This document shows positions 1 through 8,990 of a DNA stretch of 64,000 nucleotides, piece after piece. A program made the translations under genes and the position numbers. Location of the stretch: the NCBI RefSeq assembly GCF_036014015.1, contig NZ_CP107905.1, forward strand, positions 10,230,001 through 10,294,000, given 5' to 3'. The notes beneath the pieces were generated by a model. That model did no database searches. It had not been told where the DNA came from and was given only the letters and a program-made list of their open reading frames with translations. The first letter of the stretch is position 1. Each line of letters opens with the position of its first letter. This DNA comes from Streptomyces sp. NBC_00457. GTDB taxonomy: Bacteria; Actinomycetota; Actinomycetes; Streptomycetales; Streptomycetaceae.

Positions 1-622
1 TCGCGATCTCGACCCGGTTGCGGGCGCCGAGTTTGGCCATCAGGCTGGCCAGATGCGTTTTCACCGTGCTGAGGCTGATGTGCAGTGCATCGGCGATCTC
101 GGTGTTGGTCAGCCCGCGAGCGACGGCGAGGAGCACCTGCTCCTCGCGGGCGGTGACGGGGGAGACCGGCTGGGCCACGGGCCGGCCGGCGGGCAGGTCC
201 GCGAATGTCTGGAGCAGACGGACGGTGACGCTGGGCGCGATGAGCGCCTCACCGCCGGACGCCGACCGTACGGCCTGGGCCAGAAGGTCTGGTCCCGTGT
301 CCTTGAGGAGGAATCCGCGGGCGCCGGCACGCAGCGCGCCGTAGACGTACTCGTCGAGGTCGAACGTGGTGATGACGACCACGGCCAGCGGGTCGGCGAC
401 GCCCGGGCCGGCGACCTGCTGGGTGGCCTCGAGCCCGTCGAGTACGGGCATGCGGATGTCGAACAGGCAGACGTCGGGGCGCAGTTCGCGGGCCAGACGT
501 ACCGCCTCCTGTCCGTCGGTGGCCTCGCCGACCACCTCGATGCCGGGCTGGGCGTTCAGCATGATCCGCAACCCGGTGCGGATGATCGTCTGGTCGTCAG
601 CGACGAGGACGCGAATGGACAC
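1..622 (-). CDS. NarL/LuxR-family response regulator (3' end outside window)
   Basis: This is the DNA-binding partner of the histidine kinase next to it. Reading from a GTG at 622, the protein opens with the receiver-domain pattern VSIRVLVADDQTIIR. The acidic pair and the phospho-acceptor Asp in CLFDIRMP are visible, as is the conserved Lys in FLLKDT. A C-terminal LuxR-type helix-turn-helix follows (LTNTEIADALHISLSTVKTH), and the gene runs off the left edge just after it. The GTG lies inside the end of the kinase gene with a 26-base overlap, so the two are co-translated. By analogy with other such pairs it probably controls the divergent MMPL exporter, but that is inference. The family call is firm; the start codon is less certain. 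Confidence 0.9.
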   Translation of the reverse strand, partial: MSIRVLVADDQTIIRTGLRIMLNAQPGIEVVGEATDGQEAVRLARELRPDVCLFDIRMPVLDGLEATQQVAGPGVADPLAVVVITTFDLDEYVYGALRAGARGFLLKDTGPDLLAQAVRSASGGEALIAPSVTVRLLQTFADLPAGRPVAQPVSPVTAREEQVLLAVARGLTNTEIADALHISLSTVKTHLASLMAKLGARNRVEIA

Positions 623-1769
623 CGTTCTCGCTCCTCGCGCTCGGCAGTTCGGCGTCGACATGCCAGCCCCGGTCGGTACCCGGGCCGGCTCGTAGTGTGC
701 CGCCGAGCAGCGTCGCGCGCTCGCGCAATCCGGTAAGTCCGTATCCCTCGCGACCCCGGCCGGTGCGCCGGCCGTTGTCGCGCACGCTCACCCGCACCAT
801 GTGTCGTTCCGCGGCGACCCGGACGACGACGTCGGTCGCGTCGACCGCATGGCGCAGCGCGTTGGTCACCGACTCCTGCACGATCCGGTAGACGGCCGCG
901 TCCACGGCCGGGGGCAGCGCGTCCAGCTCGCCGTCGAGCCCCAGGTCGACCCTGAGGCGACCACCCGGGGTGCGCACCAGGCGCTCCAGATCCGCGACTC
1001 CGGCAGGGGGCGCCAGTTCGGCGCCGACCCCGCGGTCGCGCAGCGCGGCGACCATGGCGCGCATTTCCTCCAGCGTGCGCGCCCCTTCCTCCTCGACCCC
1101 CTCCAGCGCATCGACGGCGGCGGACCGGTCGGGGCCCGCGAGCACCCGGCCCGCCTGGGCGATGATCACCATGGCCGACACGTGGTGGGCCACCGTGTCG
1201 TGCAGTTCCCGGGCGAGCTGCTCGCGCTCGCGGGAGCGCACCTGCTCCAACTGCCGCTCGCGTGCGGTCCCCCAGAACCGCACGGCAGCCCCGACCACGC
1301 CGGGCAGCAGCAGGAAGACGAAGCCCACGACCTTTTCGACGACCGGGCTCTCGTAGGTGACGACACACAGCGCGCCGACCGCGAGGATCACCGCGCCGCC
1401 CAGCACGATCTCGCGTCCCGATCCCCACCGGAGCAGCGCGTACACCAGCACGAGCACGACCGCGCCGGTGTCCAGGCCGACGGGCTCGCGCGGTGCGGCG
1501 ACGAGCGAGGCAACCGGAAGCAGGATTATCGAGCCGAACGCCAGCGTCACCATCGCCAGCGGGCGGGTCCGGCGCCACAGGAGTAGCAGGCACAGCCATA
1601 CGGTGAGCACCACCGCCACCGGCCGCCACACGACGTTCTCGCGCAGGGTGGCCTCCAGCGCCACACCGGCAAGGCCCGCGGCGAGCAGCGCCCAGTCCCG
1701 CCGCACCCGGGCGGGCGCGTCGGGCGGCCGGGGTTCGGTCCACAGGGTTCGCAGGTCGTCTCGGAGCAC
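597..1769 (-). CDS. NarL-partner sensor histidine kinase (HisKA_3)
   Basis: Membrane sensor kinase of 390 residues that phosphorylates the overlapping response regulator. About six hydrophobic segments lie between residues 25 and 165, with no large extracellular loop, so the stimulus is probably sensed in or near the membrane. The dimerisation/phosphotransfer helix carries ARELHDTVAHHVSAM with the likely phospho-His at residue 190. A HATPase_c domain follows: N box in VQESVTNALRHA, and a degenerate G1 box (VRDNGRRTGRG) where many relatives have DNGxG. The ATG at 1769 starts a natural N-terminus. The gene is divergent from the MMPL transporter, with a 175-base shared promoter region between them. 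The ligand cannot be inferred. Confidence 0.92.
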   Translation of the reverse strand: MLRDDLRTLWTEPRPPDAPARVRRDWALLAAGLAGVALEATLRENVVWRPVAVVLTVWLCLLLLWRRTRPLAMVTLAFGSIILLPVASLVAAPREPVGLDTGAVVLVLVYALLRWGSGREIVLGGAVILAVGALCVVTYESPVVEKVVGFVFLLLPGVVGAAVRFWGTARERQLEQVRSREREQLARELHDTVAHHVSAMVIIAQAGRVLAGPDRSAAVDALEGVEEEGARTLEEMRAMVAALRDRGVGAELAPPAGVADLERLVRTPGGRLRVDLGLDGELDALPPAVDAAVYRIVQESVTNALRHAVDATDVVVRVAAERHMVRVSVRDNGRRTGRGREGYGLTGLRERATLLGGTLRAGPGTDRGWHVDAELPSARSENGVHSRPRR

Positions 1770-1944
1770 GGTTCTCAGCCTAGGGACCGCGGGGCGCAGC
1801 GCATCGGCCGAAAGGACGGGTCGTCACTCCACCCCGGGGCCGACGGATCCGCGGCCCGCGGGCCGATGTCGCGGAGCGCCGTGGCGACGAGCCTCGGCAT
1901 CGGCGGCCGTACACGGACGGTCGACGAGGTGGTTGGAGGACCCG

Positions 1945-4215
1945 ATGCTCTCGAAAGCCCTGTTGCGCCTGGGCGCAAGCGCCGCCCGCCATCCCTGGCG
2001 GGTGATCGCGGCATGGCTGATCGCCGCCACGCTCGCCGTCCTCGCCGCCGTCGCGTTCGGCGGGCGGACCGCGGACTCGTTGACCGCTCCGGGACTGGAC
2101 TCCCAGCGGGCCGCGGAGCTGATCGAGCGGGCAGGCACCGGCCAGGAGGGGATGACCGCCCAAGTGGTCGTCACCCCCCTCGACGGCGGTGGGACGTTCT
2201 TCGACGACGACGGCGCGCGCACCGCTCTCACGCGGCTGCGGGCCGAGGTGAAAGGGCTGCCGCACGTGCTCGGCACGAGCGACCCGGCGGGGGCGCTCGA
2301 CGCGGGCGGGGACACCGCCGTGCGCGGCGGCCTCGTTTCGGCCGACGGGCGGATCGCGGTCGTCCGGGTGCAGTACCCCGACCAGAGCCGGCTGTCGGCC
2401 GAAGACCTCGACGCCCTCGTCGATCTCGGCGACCGGCTGCGCGCCGAGCTGCCGCTGCGCATCGAGATGGGCGGGAACCTCTTCTACGCCTTCTCCGGCT
2501 CCGACGGCGGCGCGAGCGAGCTGATCGGACTCCTCGCCGCGGCCGCGATCCTGTTCCTGGCGTTCGGTTCGCTCGTCGCCGCCGCGCTGCCGATCGGCAT
2601 GGCGGTCTTCGGGCTGACCGTCGGGGTCGCCACGATGACGGTACTGGCGGGGGTGACGGAGGTCCCCACCTTCGCACCGGTCCTGGGCAGCATGGTCGGG
2701 CTCGGAGTGGGCATCGACTACGCGCTGTTCGTGCTCGCCAGGCACCGGGAGTACCTCGCGCGCGGGCTCGATCCGCAGGCGGCGGCCGGACGAGCGGTGG
2801 CGACGGCGGGGCGGCCGGTGGTCTTCGCCGGCGGCACCGTCGTCGTGTCGATCCTCGGTCTGGCGGTCGCGAACGTGCCGTTCATGACGGTGGGCGGGCT
2901 TGCTGTCTCGATCGTCGTCCTGACGATGGTGCTCGCGTCGGTGACGCTGCTGCCGGCCTTCCTCGGCGCGGCGGGCCCGCGCCTGGCCCGGGCCGGCAGG
3001 ATCGGCCGGGCTCTGCAGACCAGGAAGCCGGGCCGACTCGCACGGCGGCGGGACCCGGCGGCAGGCGCCGCCCACGCCGCCGGGTGGCGTCGCTGGATCG
3101 GGCATGTCAGCCGGCACCCGGTGCCGTACGCGGTCGGCGCCGCGGCGCTGCTGCTGACGGCGACGCTGCCCGTGCTCGGCCTGCGCGTCGGCCTGCCCGA
3201 CGACGGCTCACTGCCCCACAGCCGTACCGAGCGCCGGGCCTACGACCTCGTCGCCGAGGGATTCGGCCCGGGCACCAACGGTCCCCTCGTCATCGCCGCG
3301 GACCCCGCCGGTGATCCGGGAGTGCTGGACCAACTCGTCGGGGCGGTCGCGGCGGATCCGGGCATCGCATCCGTCGCGCCGACGCACATCGATCGGGCCA
3401 CCGGCATCGCGACCCTCGTGGTGTTCCCGACCACCAGCCCTCAGGACAAGGCCACGGCCGACACCATCGCCCGGCTGCGCACCGACGTGCTGCCCACGGC
3501 GATCGGGCACGGCCCGGCCAGGGCCCACGTCGGCGGCGCCGCCGCGAGCCTGTCCGATGTGGGCCAACGCACCAGCCAACGCCTGCCGGTGATCGTCGCC
3601 GCCGTGCTGGCGATGTCGTTCCTGCTGTTGATGCTTGTCTTCCGCTCGATACTCGTTCCGCTGAAGGCGGTACTGCTGAATCTGCTGAGCATCGGCGCGG
3701 CCTACGGCATCATGGTCGCGGTCTTCCAGTGGGGCTGGGGAGGCGCACTCATCGGGCTGGAAGCGACGGTTCCGATCGTGTCGTTCATCCCGGCGTTCCT
3801 CTTCGCCATCCTGTTCGGCCTGTCGATGGACTACGAGGTGTTCCTCCTCTCCCGCGTACGCGAGGAGTACCTGCGCACCGGCGACAACGGCACGGCGATC
3901 GTTGAGGGCGTCTCGGGCACCGCCCGGATCATCACCTCGGCCGCCCTCATCATGGTGGCGGTCTTCCTGTCCTTCGCCGTCGCCGAGGACCCCTCCACCA
4001 AAATGTTCGGGCTCGGCCTGGCCACCGCGATCTTCATCGACGCCACGGTCGTACGCATGGTGCTGGTACCGGCGACCATGACACTCCTCGGCCGGACCAA
4101 CTGGTGGCTGCCGAAGTGGCTGGACCGGATGCTTCCCCGCGGCCCGGTCGGCACCGACGACACCGACGCGGAATCCACGGGCGAGGCCCCGCGTCCACGG
4201 CTGGTCGACCGCTGA
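1945..4215 (+). CDS. MMPL/RND-superfamily exporter
   Basis: Proton-driven inner-membrane exporter of 756 residues, of the MmpL/YdfJ type that moves lipids or hydrophobic drugs. The expected duplicated architecture is visible: one N-terminal TM helix (HPWRVIAAWLIAATLAVLAA), a periplasmic domain, six TM helices, a cytosolic linker, then the same plan again. The RND proton-relay motif appears in both halves as GVGIDYALFVLARHRE and GLSMDYEVFLLSRVREEY. The ATG at 1945 follows GGAGGA by 6 bases; the frame stays open far upstream, but that part lacks coding character. Its neighbour is a divergent two-component system, a common arrangement for efflux genes controlled by membrane stress. Substrate unknown. 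Confidence 0.93.
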   Translation: MLSKALLRLGASAARHPWRVIAAWLIAATLAVLAAVAFGGRTADSLTAPGLDSQRAAELIERAGTGQEGMTAQVVVTPLDGGGTFFDDDGARTALTRLRAEVKGLPHVLGTSDPAGALDAGGDTAVRGGLVSADGRIAVVRVQYPDQSRLSAEDLDALVDLGDRLRAELPLRIEMGGNLFYAFSGSDGGASELIGLLAAAAILFLAFGSLVAAALPIGMAVFGLTVGVATMTVLAGVTEVPTFAPVLGSMVGLGVGIDYALFVLARHREYLARGLDPQAAAGRAVATAGRPVVFAGGTVVVSILGLAVANVPFMTVGGLAVSIVVLTMVLASVTLLPAFLGAAGPRLARAGRIGRALQTRKPGRLARRRDPAAGAAHAAGWRRWIGHVSRHPVPYAVGAAALLLTATLPVLGLRVGLPDDGSLPHSRTERRAYDLVAEGFGPGTNGPLVIAADPAGDPGVLDQLVGAVAADPGIASVAPTHIDRATGIATLVVFPTTSPQDKATADTIARLRTDVLPTAIGHGPARAHVGGAAASLSDVGQRTSQRLPVIVAAVLAMSFLLLMLVFRSILVPLKAVLLNLLSIGAAYGIMVAVFQWGWGGALIGLEATVPIVSFIPAFLFAILFGLSMDYEVFLLSRVREEYLRTGDNGTAIVEGVSGTARIITSAALIMVAVFLSFAVAEDPSTKMFGLGLATAIFIDATVVRMVLVPATMTLLGRTNWWLPKWLDRMLPRGPVGTDDTDAESTGEAPRPRLVDR

Positions 4216-4317
4216 CTCAACTCCTGCCCGCCCTTGGCGTCCGGCACCTCAGCGCGTCACCCAGGGGCATATCGAGTCGTGATCATCGGGTGGTCCTGGT
4301 GAGGTCCTTGATCCAGA

Positions 4318-4440
4318 TCATCGAGGAGTGCAAGTGGAGACCGGCGAGGTAGCTGTCGGCCGGCCGTACCGGATCGGCAGCCACAGGACGCTGACTCTGC
4401 GACGGGCGAGGGCGATCACGGCCTGGCTGTGGGGTTTGCC
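4318..4440 (-). pseudogene. IS110-family transposase C-terminal remnant
   Basis: Between the MMPL gene and the FG-GAP gene lies about 445 bases with no intact gene. On the minus strand one stretch reads GKPHSQAVIALARRRVSVLW, which resembles the extreme C-terminus of IS110/IS116/IS902 transposases. The rest of the transposase is absent and the reading diverges after this motif, so I read it as a relic of an old insertion. Assignment rests on one short motif. Confidence 0.4.
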
Positions 4441-4661
4441 CTCGGCGCGGTGAGGTCGGGTCCGGGGAGCCCGCCCGAGCTGCCGCTGGTGGGTTTCCCC
4501 GGACCGCCTCCCGGACCAACCCGGCGTGCCCGTCTCCGAGCGCTGGGTGTGGCGCAACCCTTGGGCCCGCTGCCGGGTCCAACTGGCGACGGCGGGGACG
4601 GGCCCCTCGCCGGCCCCCGCCGTTCCGCGCCCGGCCATGCCGCGATCCCGGGAGGCGCATC

Positions 4662-6149
4662 GTGCGCAGCAAGCGACCCACCAGCAGACGCAGGACGAGT
4701 CGGACGACGGCCACGGCCGCGGCGACCGTACTGCTGACGATCGGCGCCACGATCACCGTAACGACCACGTCGGCCACCGCCGCCGCCCCCGCGCCCATCA
4801 CCCACGACGACTTCAACAGCGACGGCTACCGCGATCTCGTCGTCTCCGCCCCCGGCGGCACCGTCAGCGGCAAGAAGAGCGCCGGCTACGTCGCCGTGTT
4901 GTACGGCTCGGCGACCGGCCTCTCCACCTCCCGGCGGGCGACTTTCAGCATGAGCACCCCCGGCGTGGAAGGTCTCGCGCAGAGCGGTGACCGGTTCGGG
5001 CAGTCCACCGCCACGGCCGATGTGGACCGCGACGGTTACGACGACCTCATCGTCGGCGCCCCCGGCAAGGACGTCGGCTCCGCCGTCGACGCGGGCTCGG
5101 CCACCGTGCTGTTCGGCTCCGCGACCGGGCTGCAGGCCACCGACAGCCGATGGCTGCGGGAGATCACCCCGGTGGCGGGCAACCGCTTCGGGATGGGACT
5201 GGCCGCCGGATGGTTCAAGATCGTCGACTCGTCGGTCGCCATTATCTCCAAGGGCACCTTGTGGGCCTTCAGCTTCCAGGTCATGCCCTACGGCCGGGTC
5301 ATGACCTCGGACTACACCGCGCTGTCCTACTTCGTACCCGCGGATTTCCGTCCCGCCTCGCTCACCATGGGCGACTACAACAAGGACCGCGCGGACGACC
5401 TCGTCATTCTCGGGACCGGGAGCTACGGCCAGGCGGGCGTGTACGGCAGGGCGGTCTACGTGTCCGGGGGAGGCGGTGGGTGGGCGGACCGCTATGAGAT
5501 CTCCGGCGGTGGCCCCGTCGGTGCCTCGGGCGACGTCAACAAGGACGGTTACGCCGACCTCGTCGTGGGCTCGCCCAGCGAGCGCGATTCCGCGGGCAAC
5601 CCGTCCGGCGCCGGTGTCATCTATGTCCACCTCGGCGGGCCCGGCGGCCTGGGCAGCAGGCAGTTCTGGACCCAGAACTCGCCGGGCGTCCCGGGCGTCA
5701 ACCGGGTCGGCGACCGCTTCGGGGGTGCCGTGAGCGTCGGTGACATCGACGGTGACGGCTACGGCGACGTCGCGATCGGCGCCCCGGGCAACGACATGGG
5801 CACCGCCCTCGACGCGGGCACCGTCTGGGTGATGCGCGGCTCCGCCACCGGCCTGACCACCCACGGCATCCGCACCCTCAGCCAGAGCCCCAGGGCCGTC
5901 CCCGGCACCCCCGAGAAGGCCGACCAGTTCGGCGGCGCGCTGCGGCTCATCGACGCCGACCGCAACCTCAGGACCAGCCTGATCGCCTCCGCCCCCGGCG
6001 AGGACACGGGCGACGGCCGCGTCTGGGCCTTCCCCGGCACCAGCGGCGGCCTGTCCACCAACCGCTCATGGTCCTTCAACGGCGGCACGCTCCGTGCCCC
6101 CACCGCCGACGCCCGTTTCGGGGAGACACTTGCTCCTCACGGCCGTTGA
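4662..6149 (+). CDS. Secreted FG-GAP (integrin-like beta-propeller) repeat protein
   Basis: Exported protein of 495 residues. A basic N-terminus (MRSKRPTSRRR) and a hydrophobic stretch ending in TSATAAA look like a signal peptide. About six or seven repeats follow, built on the calcium-binding DxDxDG pattern and an APG turn: DFNSDGYRDLVVSAPGG, DVDRDGYDDLIVGAPGKD, DVNKDGYADLVVGSPSE and DIDGDGYGDVAIGAPGND. This is the FG-GAP/VCBS seven-bladed propeller seen in integrin alpha chains and in many Streptomyces extracellular proteins. No enzymatic domain is attached, so a binding or cell-surface role is likely. The GTG start at 4662 is preceded by GGGAGG. The last two repeats are degenerate. Confidence 0.88.
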   Translation: MRSKRPTSRRRTSRTTATAAATVLLTIGATITVTTTSATAAAPAPITHDDFNSDGYRDLVVSAPGGTVSGKKSAGYVAVLYGSATGLSTSRRATFSMSTPGVEGLAQSGDRFGQSTATADVDRDGYDDLIVGAPGKDVGSAVDAGSATVLFGSATGLQATDSRWLREITPVAGNRFGMGLAAGWFKIVDSSVAIISKGTLWAFSFQVMPYGRVMTSDYTALSYFVPADFRPASLTMGDYNKDRADDLVILGTGSYGQAGVYGRAVYVSGGGGGWADRYEISGGGPVGASGDVNKDGYADLVVGSPSERDSAGNPSGAGVIYVHLGGPGGLGSRQFWTQNSPGVPGVNRVGDRFGGAVSVGDIDGDGYGDVAIGAPGNDMGTALDAGTVWVMRGSATGLTTHGIRTLSQSPRAVPGTPEKADQFGGALRLIDADRNLRTSLIASAPGEDTGDGRVWAFPGTSGGLSTNRSWSFNGGTLRAPTADARFGETLAPHGR

Positions 6150-6184
6150 GGAACACCGACCGTGACGGCTCCGAGGGGGAGTGC

Positions 6185-6538
6185 ATGGGCAACTGGGTCG
6201 TCGTCGCGCAGTACTCCAGCGACGTATACAAGACCGAGTTCATCTGCCATGGGCAGGAAACCAAGGACCAGGCACTGAAGGCACTCCGTGCTGCGGTCCA
6301 CACATATGTGCCGAGCCAGCACATCGTCGAGAAGCGGCGCCGTGTGTACCGCCTCGCCGATCAGGAGTCCTACCTGGTGGTGATCAAAGGCAGGCTGACG
6401 GAGTGGGAGTGCACCTTGCGCATCGCCGAGCTGATCTCGGATTCGGCCGACCCGGCCGTGGCCGAGCGGGCGCAGAGGGACGACGGCGCGGCAGAGGTTG
6501 CCGACGGGCCGCAGGACCGTATCCCACCCGGCTACTGA
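6185..6538 (+). CDS. Conserved hypothetical protein, 117 aa
   Basis: I do not recognise this family. The 117-residue product starts MGNWVVVAQYSSDVYKTEF behind GAGGGGG. It is mixed alpha/beta, soluble, with several aromatic residues in the first half (YVPSQHIVEKRRRVYRLAD) and an acidic tail. No membrane segment or signal peptide is seen. It follows the FG-GAP gene by 35 bases, so it could be cotranscribed, although its own strong Shine-Dalgarno suggests independent translation. Confidence 0.7.
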   Translation: MGNWVVVAQYSSDVYKTEFICHGQETKDQALKALRAAVHTYVPSQHIVEKRRRVYRLADQESYLVVIKGRLTEWECTLRIAELISDSADPAVAERAQRDDGAAEVADGPQDRIPPGY

Positions 6539-6605
6539 GCGGCGGACGGCGTCTTCACATGGTTGTCGGCGGCCGGTGGCCGCATCCATGCGAACGTGTG
6601 TTCGA

Positions 6606-6611
6606 TATAAT
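6606..6611 (+). promoter_or_regulatory. TATAAT-like -10 upstream of the phosphatase
   Basis: A perfect TATAAT hexamer sits about 50 bases before the SpoIIE-type phosphatase start, which is rare in DNA this GC-rich. The -35 position 17 bases upstream reads CATCCA, a poor match, so activation by a regulator or an alternative sigma factor is possible. Confidence 0.4.
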
Positions 6612-6662
6612 GAAACCCGGGTGTTACGTTGGCCGATTTGCAACGCCCTTAGGGTGGTGGTT

Positions 6663-7934
6663 GTGCCGCAGTGGTTCGAGTCGTTTCACAGTCCGGCGGC
6701 CGTGGAGGCCGGCGGTCGCGGCGGTGTGCCCGCGCGAGGCGTGGGTGCGCCGTCCCTGTTGGGTGCGCTGCGGTCGGCCGCGGGGCGGATCGGTACGACG
6801 CTGGACGAGGACACCACCTGCGCGGAGCTGACCAGGGAGGTCGCCGGCCAGGTGGGCGCCGCGGCGGCGATCCTGCGGGTGCGGAGCGGGGGCGGCTCGG
6901 AGTACGAGGCCGTGTGCGGGAACCCGGCGGTGCTGCCCGGCGTCGAGTGGGCGACAGCTGTCGCGGGGGAGTCGGCGGCGCTGGGGGAGGACGGGATCGT
7001 ACATGCGGCTTCCGACGGCTTCCGGCCGGCGCTGTGCGTGCCGCTCACCGCCGGCGGGCACCAGTACGGCCTGCTGGTGTGTGCCCGTGAGGGTGCGCCG
7101 TTCACGCGTGCCGAGGGAGAGCTGGTGGAGTTCCTCGCGGAACACGCCTCCTCGAACATCCGGCATGCCCGGGAGCACGACGCGGTGAGCGGCATCGTCG
7201 GCAAGCTGCAGCGTGCGCTGCTCGCCGAACCCGGTCGGCCGCACCCCAACCTGGACGTCGCCATCCGCTATCTGCCCGTGGGGCAGCGGGCCCTGGTCGG
7301 TGGTGACTGGTGCGAGACCGTCCGGCTGCACTTCGGACGTACGCTCCTGGTCGTCGGTGACGTCATGGGGCACGGCCTGGAGGCCGCCGTGGACATGGCA
7401 GCCTACCGCTCGGCCCTGCGGTACATAGCCTCCTCCGACCTGCCGCCGCATCGCGTGCTGCGCCAGCTCGACGACATCGCCTCCAGGGAGGCGGACCGCC
7501 GCCCGGCCACCTGCCTCATCGCGCGGGTGGACCCCGTCCGCGGGCTGGTGACCCTGGCCAGTGCCGGTCACCTGCCGCCGGCCGTGATCGACGGAGAGGG
7601 CCGGGTCGCACTCCTTCCCGTGCCGGTCGGCCCGCCTCTGGGCACCGGCCTCGGCGGCTACCAGCCGGCGACGTACCGGCTGGAGCCCTCCGAGACACTC
7701 ATGCTGTTCACCGACGGACTCGTCGAGCGCCGAAGTGAGGACATCGACCAGTCCCTGCACCGGCTCGCCGGTCTCAGCTTCTCGGCCGCCGCCGGGGTCG
7801 AGGACGTACTCGACACGGCGCTCGCCCGCCTCGACGCCCGCAACGCCGAGGACGACGTCGCGGCACTGGCCGCCCGGCTTCAGCACCGCTCCGCGCACGC
7901 ACACGACTACGACTTGCAGCGCTCCAGTTCCTGA
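6663..7934 (+). CDS. GAF-domain PP2C/SpoIIE-family protein serine phosphatase
   Basis: Predicted regulator of an anti-sigma/anti-anti-sigma partner switch, about 423 residues. Residues ~40-190 resemble a GAF sensor (DGIVHAASDGFRPALCVPL). The remainder is a SpoIIE-type phosphatase with its metal-binding Asp motifs VGGDWCE, VVGDVMGHG and LMLFTDGLVE, and an ending DARNAEDDVAALAARL. No TM segment and no HATPase anti-sigma domain are seen, so a partner kinase must be elsewhere. I chose the GTG at 6663 because AGGGTGG lies just upstream and a TATAAT hexamer precedes it; GTG 6657 is also possible. Confidence 0.88.
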   Translation: MPQWFESFHSPAAVEAGGRGGVPARGVGAPSLLGALRSAAGRIGTTLDEDTTCAELTREVAGQVGAAAAILRVRSGGGSEYEAVCGNPAVLPGVEWATAVAGESAALGEDGIVHAASDGFRPALCVPLTAGGHQYGLLVCAREGAPFTRAEGELVEFLAEHASSNIRHAREHDAVSGIVGKLQRALLAEPGRPHPNLDVAIRYLPVGQRALVGGDWCETVRLHFGRTLLVVGDVMGHGLEAAVDMAAYRSALRYIASSDLPPHRVLRQLDDIASREADRRPATCLIARVDPVRGLVTLASAGHLPPAVIDGEGRVALLPVPVGPPLGTGLGGYQPATYRLEPSETLMLFTDGLVERRSEDIDQSLHRLAGLSFSAAAGVEDVLDTALARLDARNAEDDVAALAARLQHRSAHAHDYDLQRSSS

Positions 7935-8018
7935 ACGGGAGCGGCTGCCGCGGTAGTCGACGTCCGCGGCCGGGACTTGATGATCATGGCCGACGTCCGC
8001 CGGTCATCGCCGGGCGGG

Positions 8019-8624
8019 TCACGGCCCTCGCCAGATGTTGTCGAAAGCCGCGTCTTCGATGCTTCGCCGCTGCCGTTCGGCCGCCAGCTCCGTCACGGCG
8101 TCGCTCACGGCCGCCAATACGGTGACGACCGCGTCGTCGGTGAGGTCAGCGAGGTCCTCGGACGGCTCGTCACGCATCCCGACGGCGGCCGTGAGACCGG
8201 CGAGGACGGGCTCACCCGACGCCCAGCGCTCGGCCGCGTGGCTCCGGGCCGGCGAGTCGGGCACGGCCGTTCGGTCGCTGCGCAGGGGGCTCCAGCGACG
8301 GCGTGGCCGGGCGACATCCCCGTCCGTCTCCAGGGCGGCGACATACGCGGCGTGCAGGCCGCGGCCCCGGCGCCACAGCCACTCCTCGACGGACTCGTAC
8401 GGCGCCTGCCGCACGAGGGCCGCCACCGCCTCGCTCAACAAACGGTCGTCCAGGTCGTGTTGCGGCCCCGGGACGATGTGGTCGCCGTCCAGGGTGACGG
8501 CCCCGGCGTCGGCGAGGTCGAGCAGTTCGGCTCCGGCGAGCGCCAGCGACACGTCGCCCTGCTCGGTGGGGCGGTCGGCGGCGGAGTCCAGGGTGACGAT
8601 GAGCAGGTCCCGTGCTGTGGTCAT
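8019..8624 (-). CDS. GPP34 (Golgi phosphoprotein 3-like) domain protein
   Basis: Soluble 201-residue protein. MTTARDLLIVTLD, the conserved LALAGAELLDLADAGAVTL block and the later RLLSEAVAALV segment match the GPP34 fold, which in eukaryotic GOLPH3/VPS74 binds phosphoinositides and Golgi membrane. Streptomycetes carry many copies whose role is unknown. The ATG at 8624 has CAGGGAG upstream. The gene converges on the phosphatase gene with an 84-base gap. The C-terminus (RRSIEDAAFDNIWRGP) is typical of the bacterial proteins. Family call solid; function unknown. Confidence 0.8.
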   Translation of the reverse strand: MTTARDLLIVTLDSAADRPTEQGDVSLALAGAELLDLADAGAVTLDGDHIVPGPQHDLDDRLLSEAVAALVRQAPYESVEEWLWRRGRGLHAAYVAALETDGDVARPRRRWSPLRSDRTAVPDSPARSHAAERWASGEPVLAGLTAAVGMRDEPSEDLADLTDDAVVTVLAAVSDAVTELAAERQRRSIEDAAFDNIWRGP

Positions 8625-8868
8625 GGTCTCGGACTCCCTGTAAGTGGCGTCGGCGATCCGCGGCTGCGGCGTCGTCCGCCGGGGCGGGTGATCGTACCGG
8701 GGCGGTTGGCGCCGTACCACCACAGTGTGGTGCGGAACGGTGCGTCGGCCCGCCCGACTGCTCGTCCGGAACGGCGAGGGGAACCGCTCTCCCGGGAGCG
8801 CAGTGGCGGCGTCGAGCTCGATGGCCTGGGCGGCGATGTTCTCCTCCAGTCGACGGCACGTTTCGGGG

Positions 8869-8907
8869 TTACAAGATTTGAAATCTGTTACTTCAACCTT
8901 GTAAGAT
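8869..8907 (+). promoter_or_regulatory. Promoter with overlapping dyad operator, aldo/keto reductase-tetR operon
   Basis: A good sigma-70-type promoter, TTGAAA (8878-8883), 18-base spacer, TAAGAT (8902-8907), lies 84 bases before the reductase start. It is bracketed by inverted arms TTACAAG (8869-8875) and CTTGTAA (8898-8904); with mismatches the similarity extends inward. A second perfect dyad, GATTT-G-AAATC, occupies 8875-8885. This is the expected site for the TetR protein encoded as the second gene, giving autorepression. The stretch is strikingly AT-rich for its surroundings. Confidence 0.6.
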
Positions 8908-8990
8908 CAGTGGTACGGATGCACGGGTTCCAGGAGCCGTCACGGGCTGCGCGAAGGTGTCGGGTATTTGTTCACCGGGAGGTAGGAGTC

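Noticed and set aside
1780..3117. 445-codon minus-strand frame opposite the MMPL gene
   Set aside because: His/Arg/Pro-rich shadow; the MMPL gene on the other strand has two full RND motifs.
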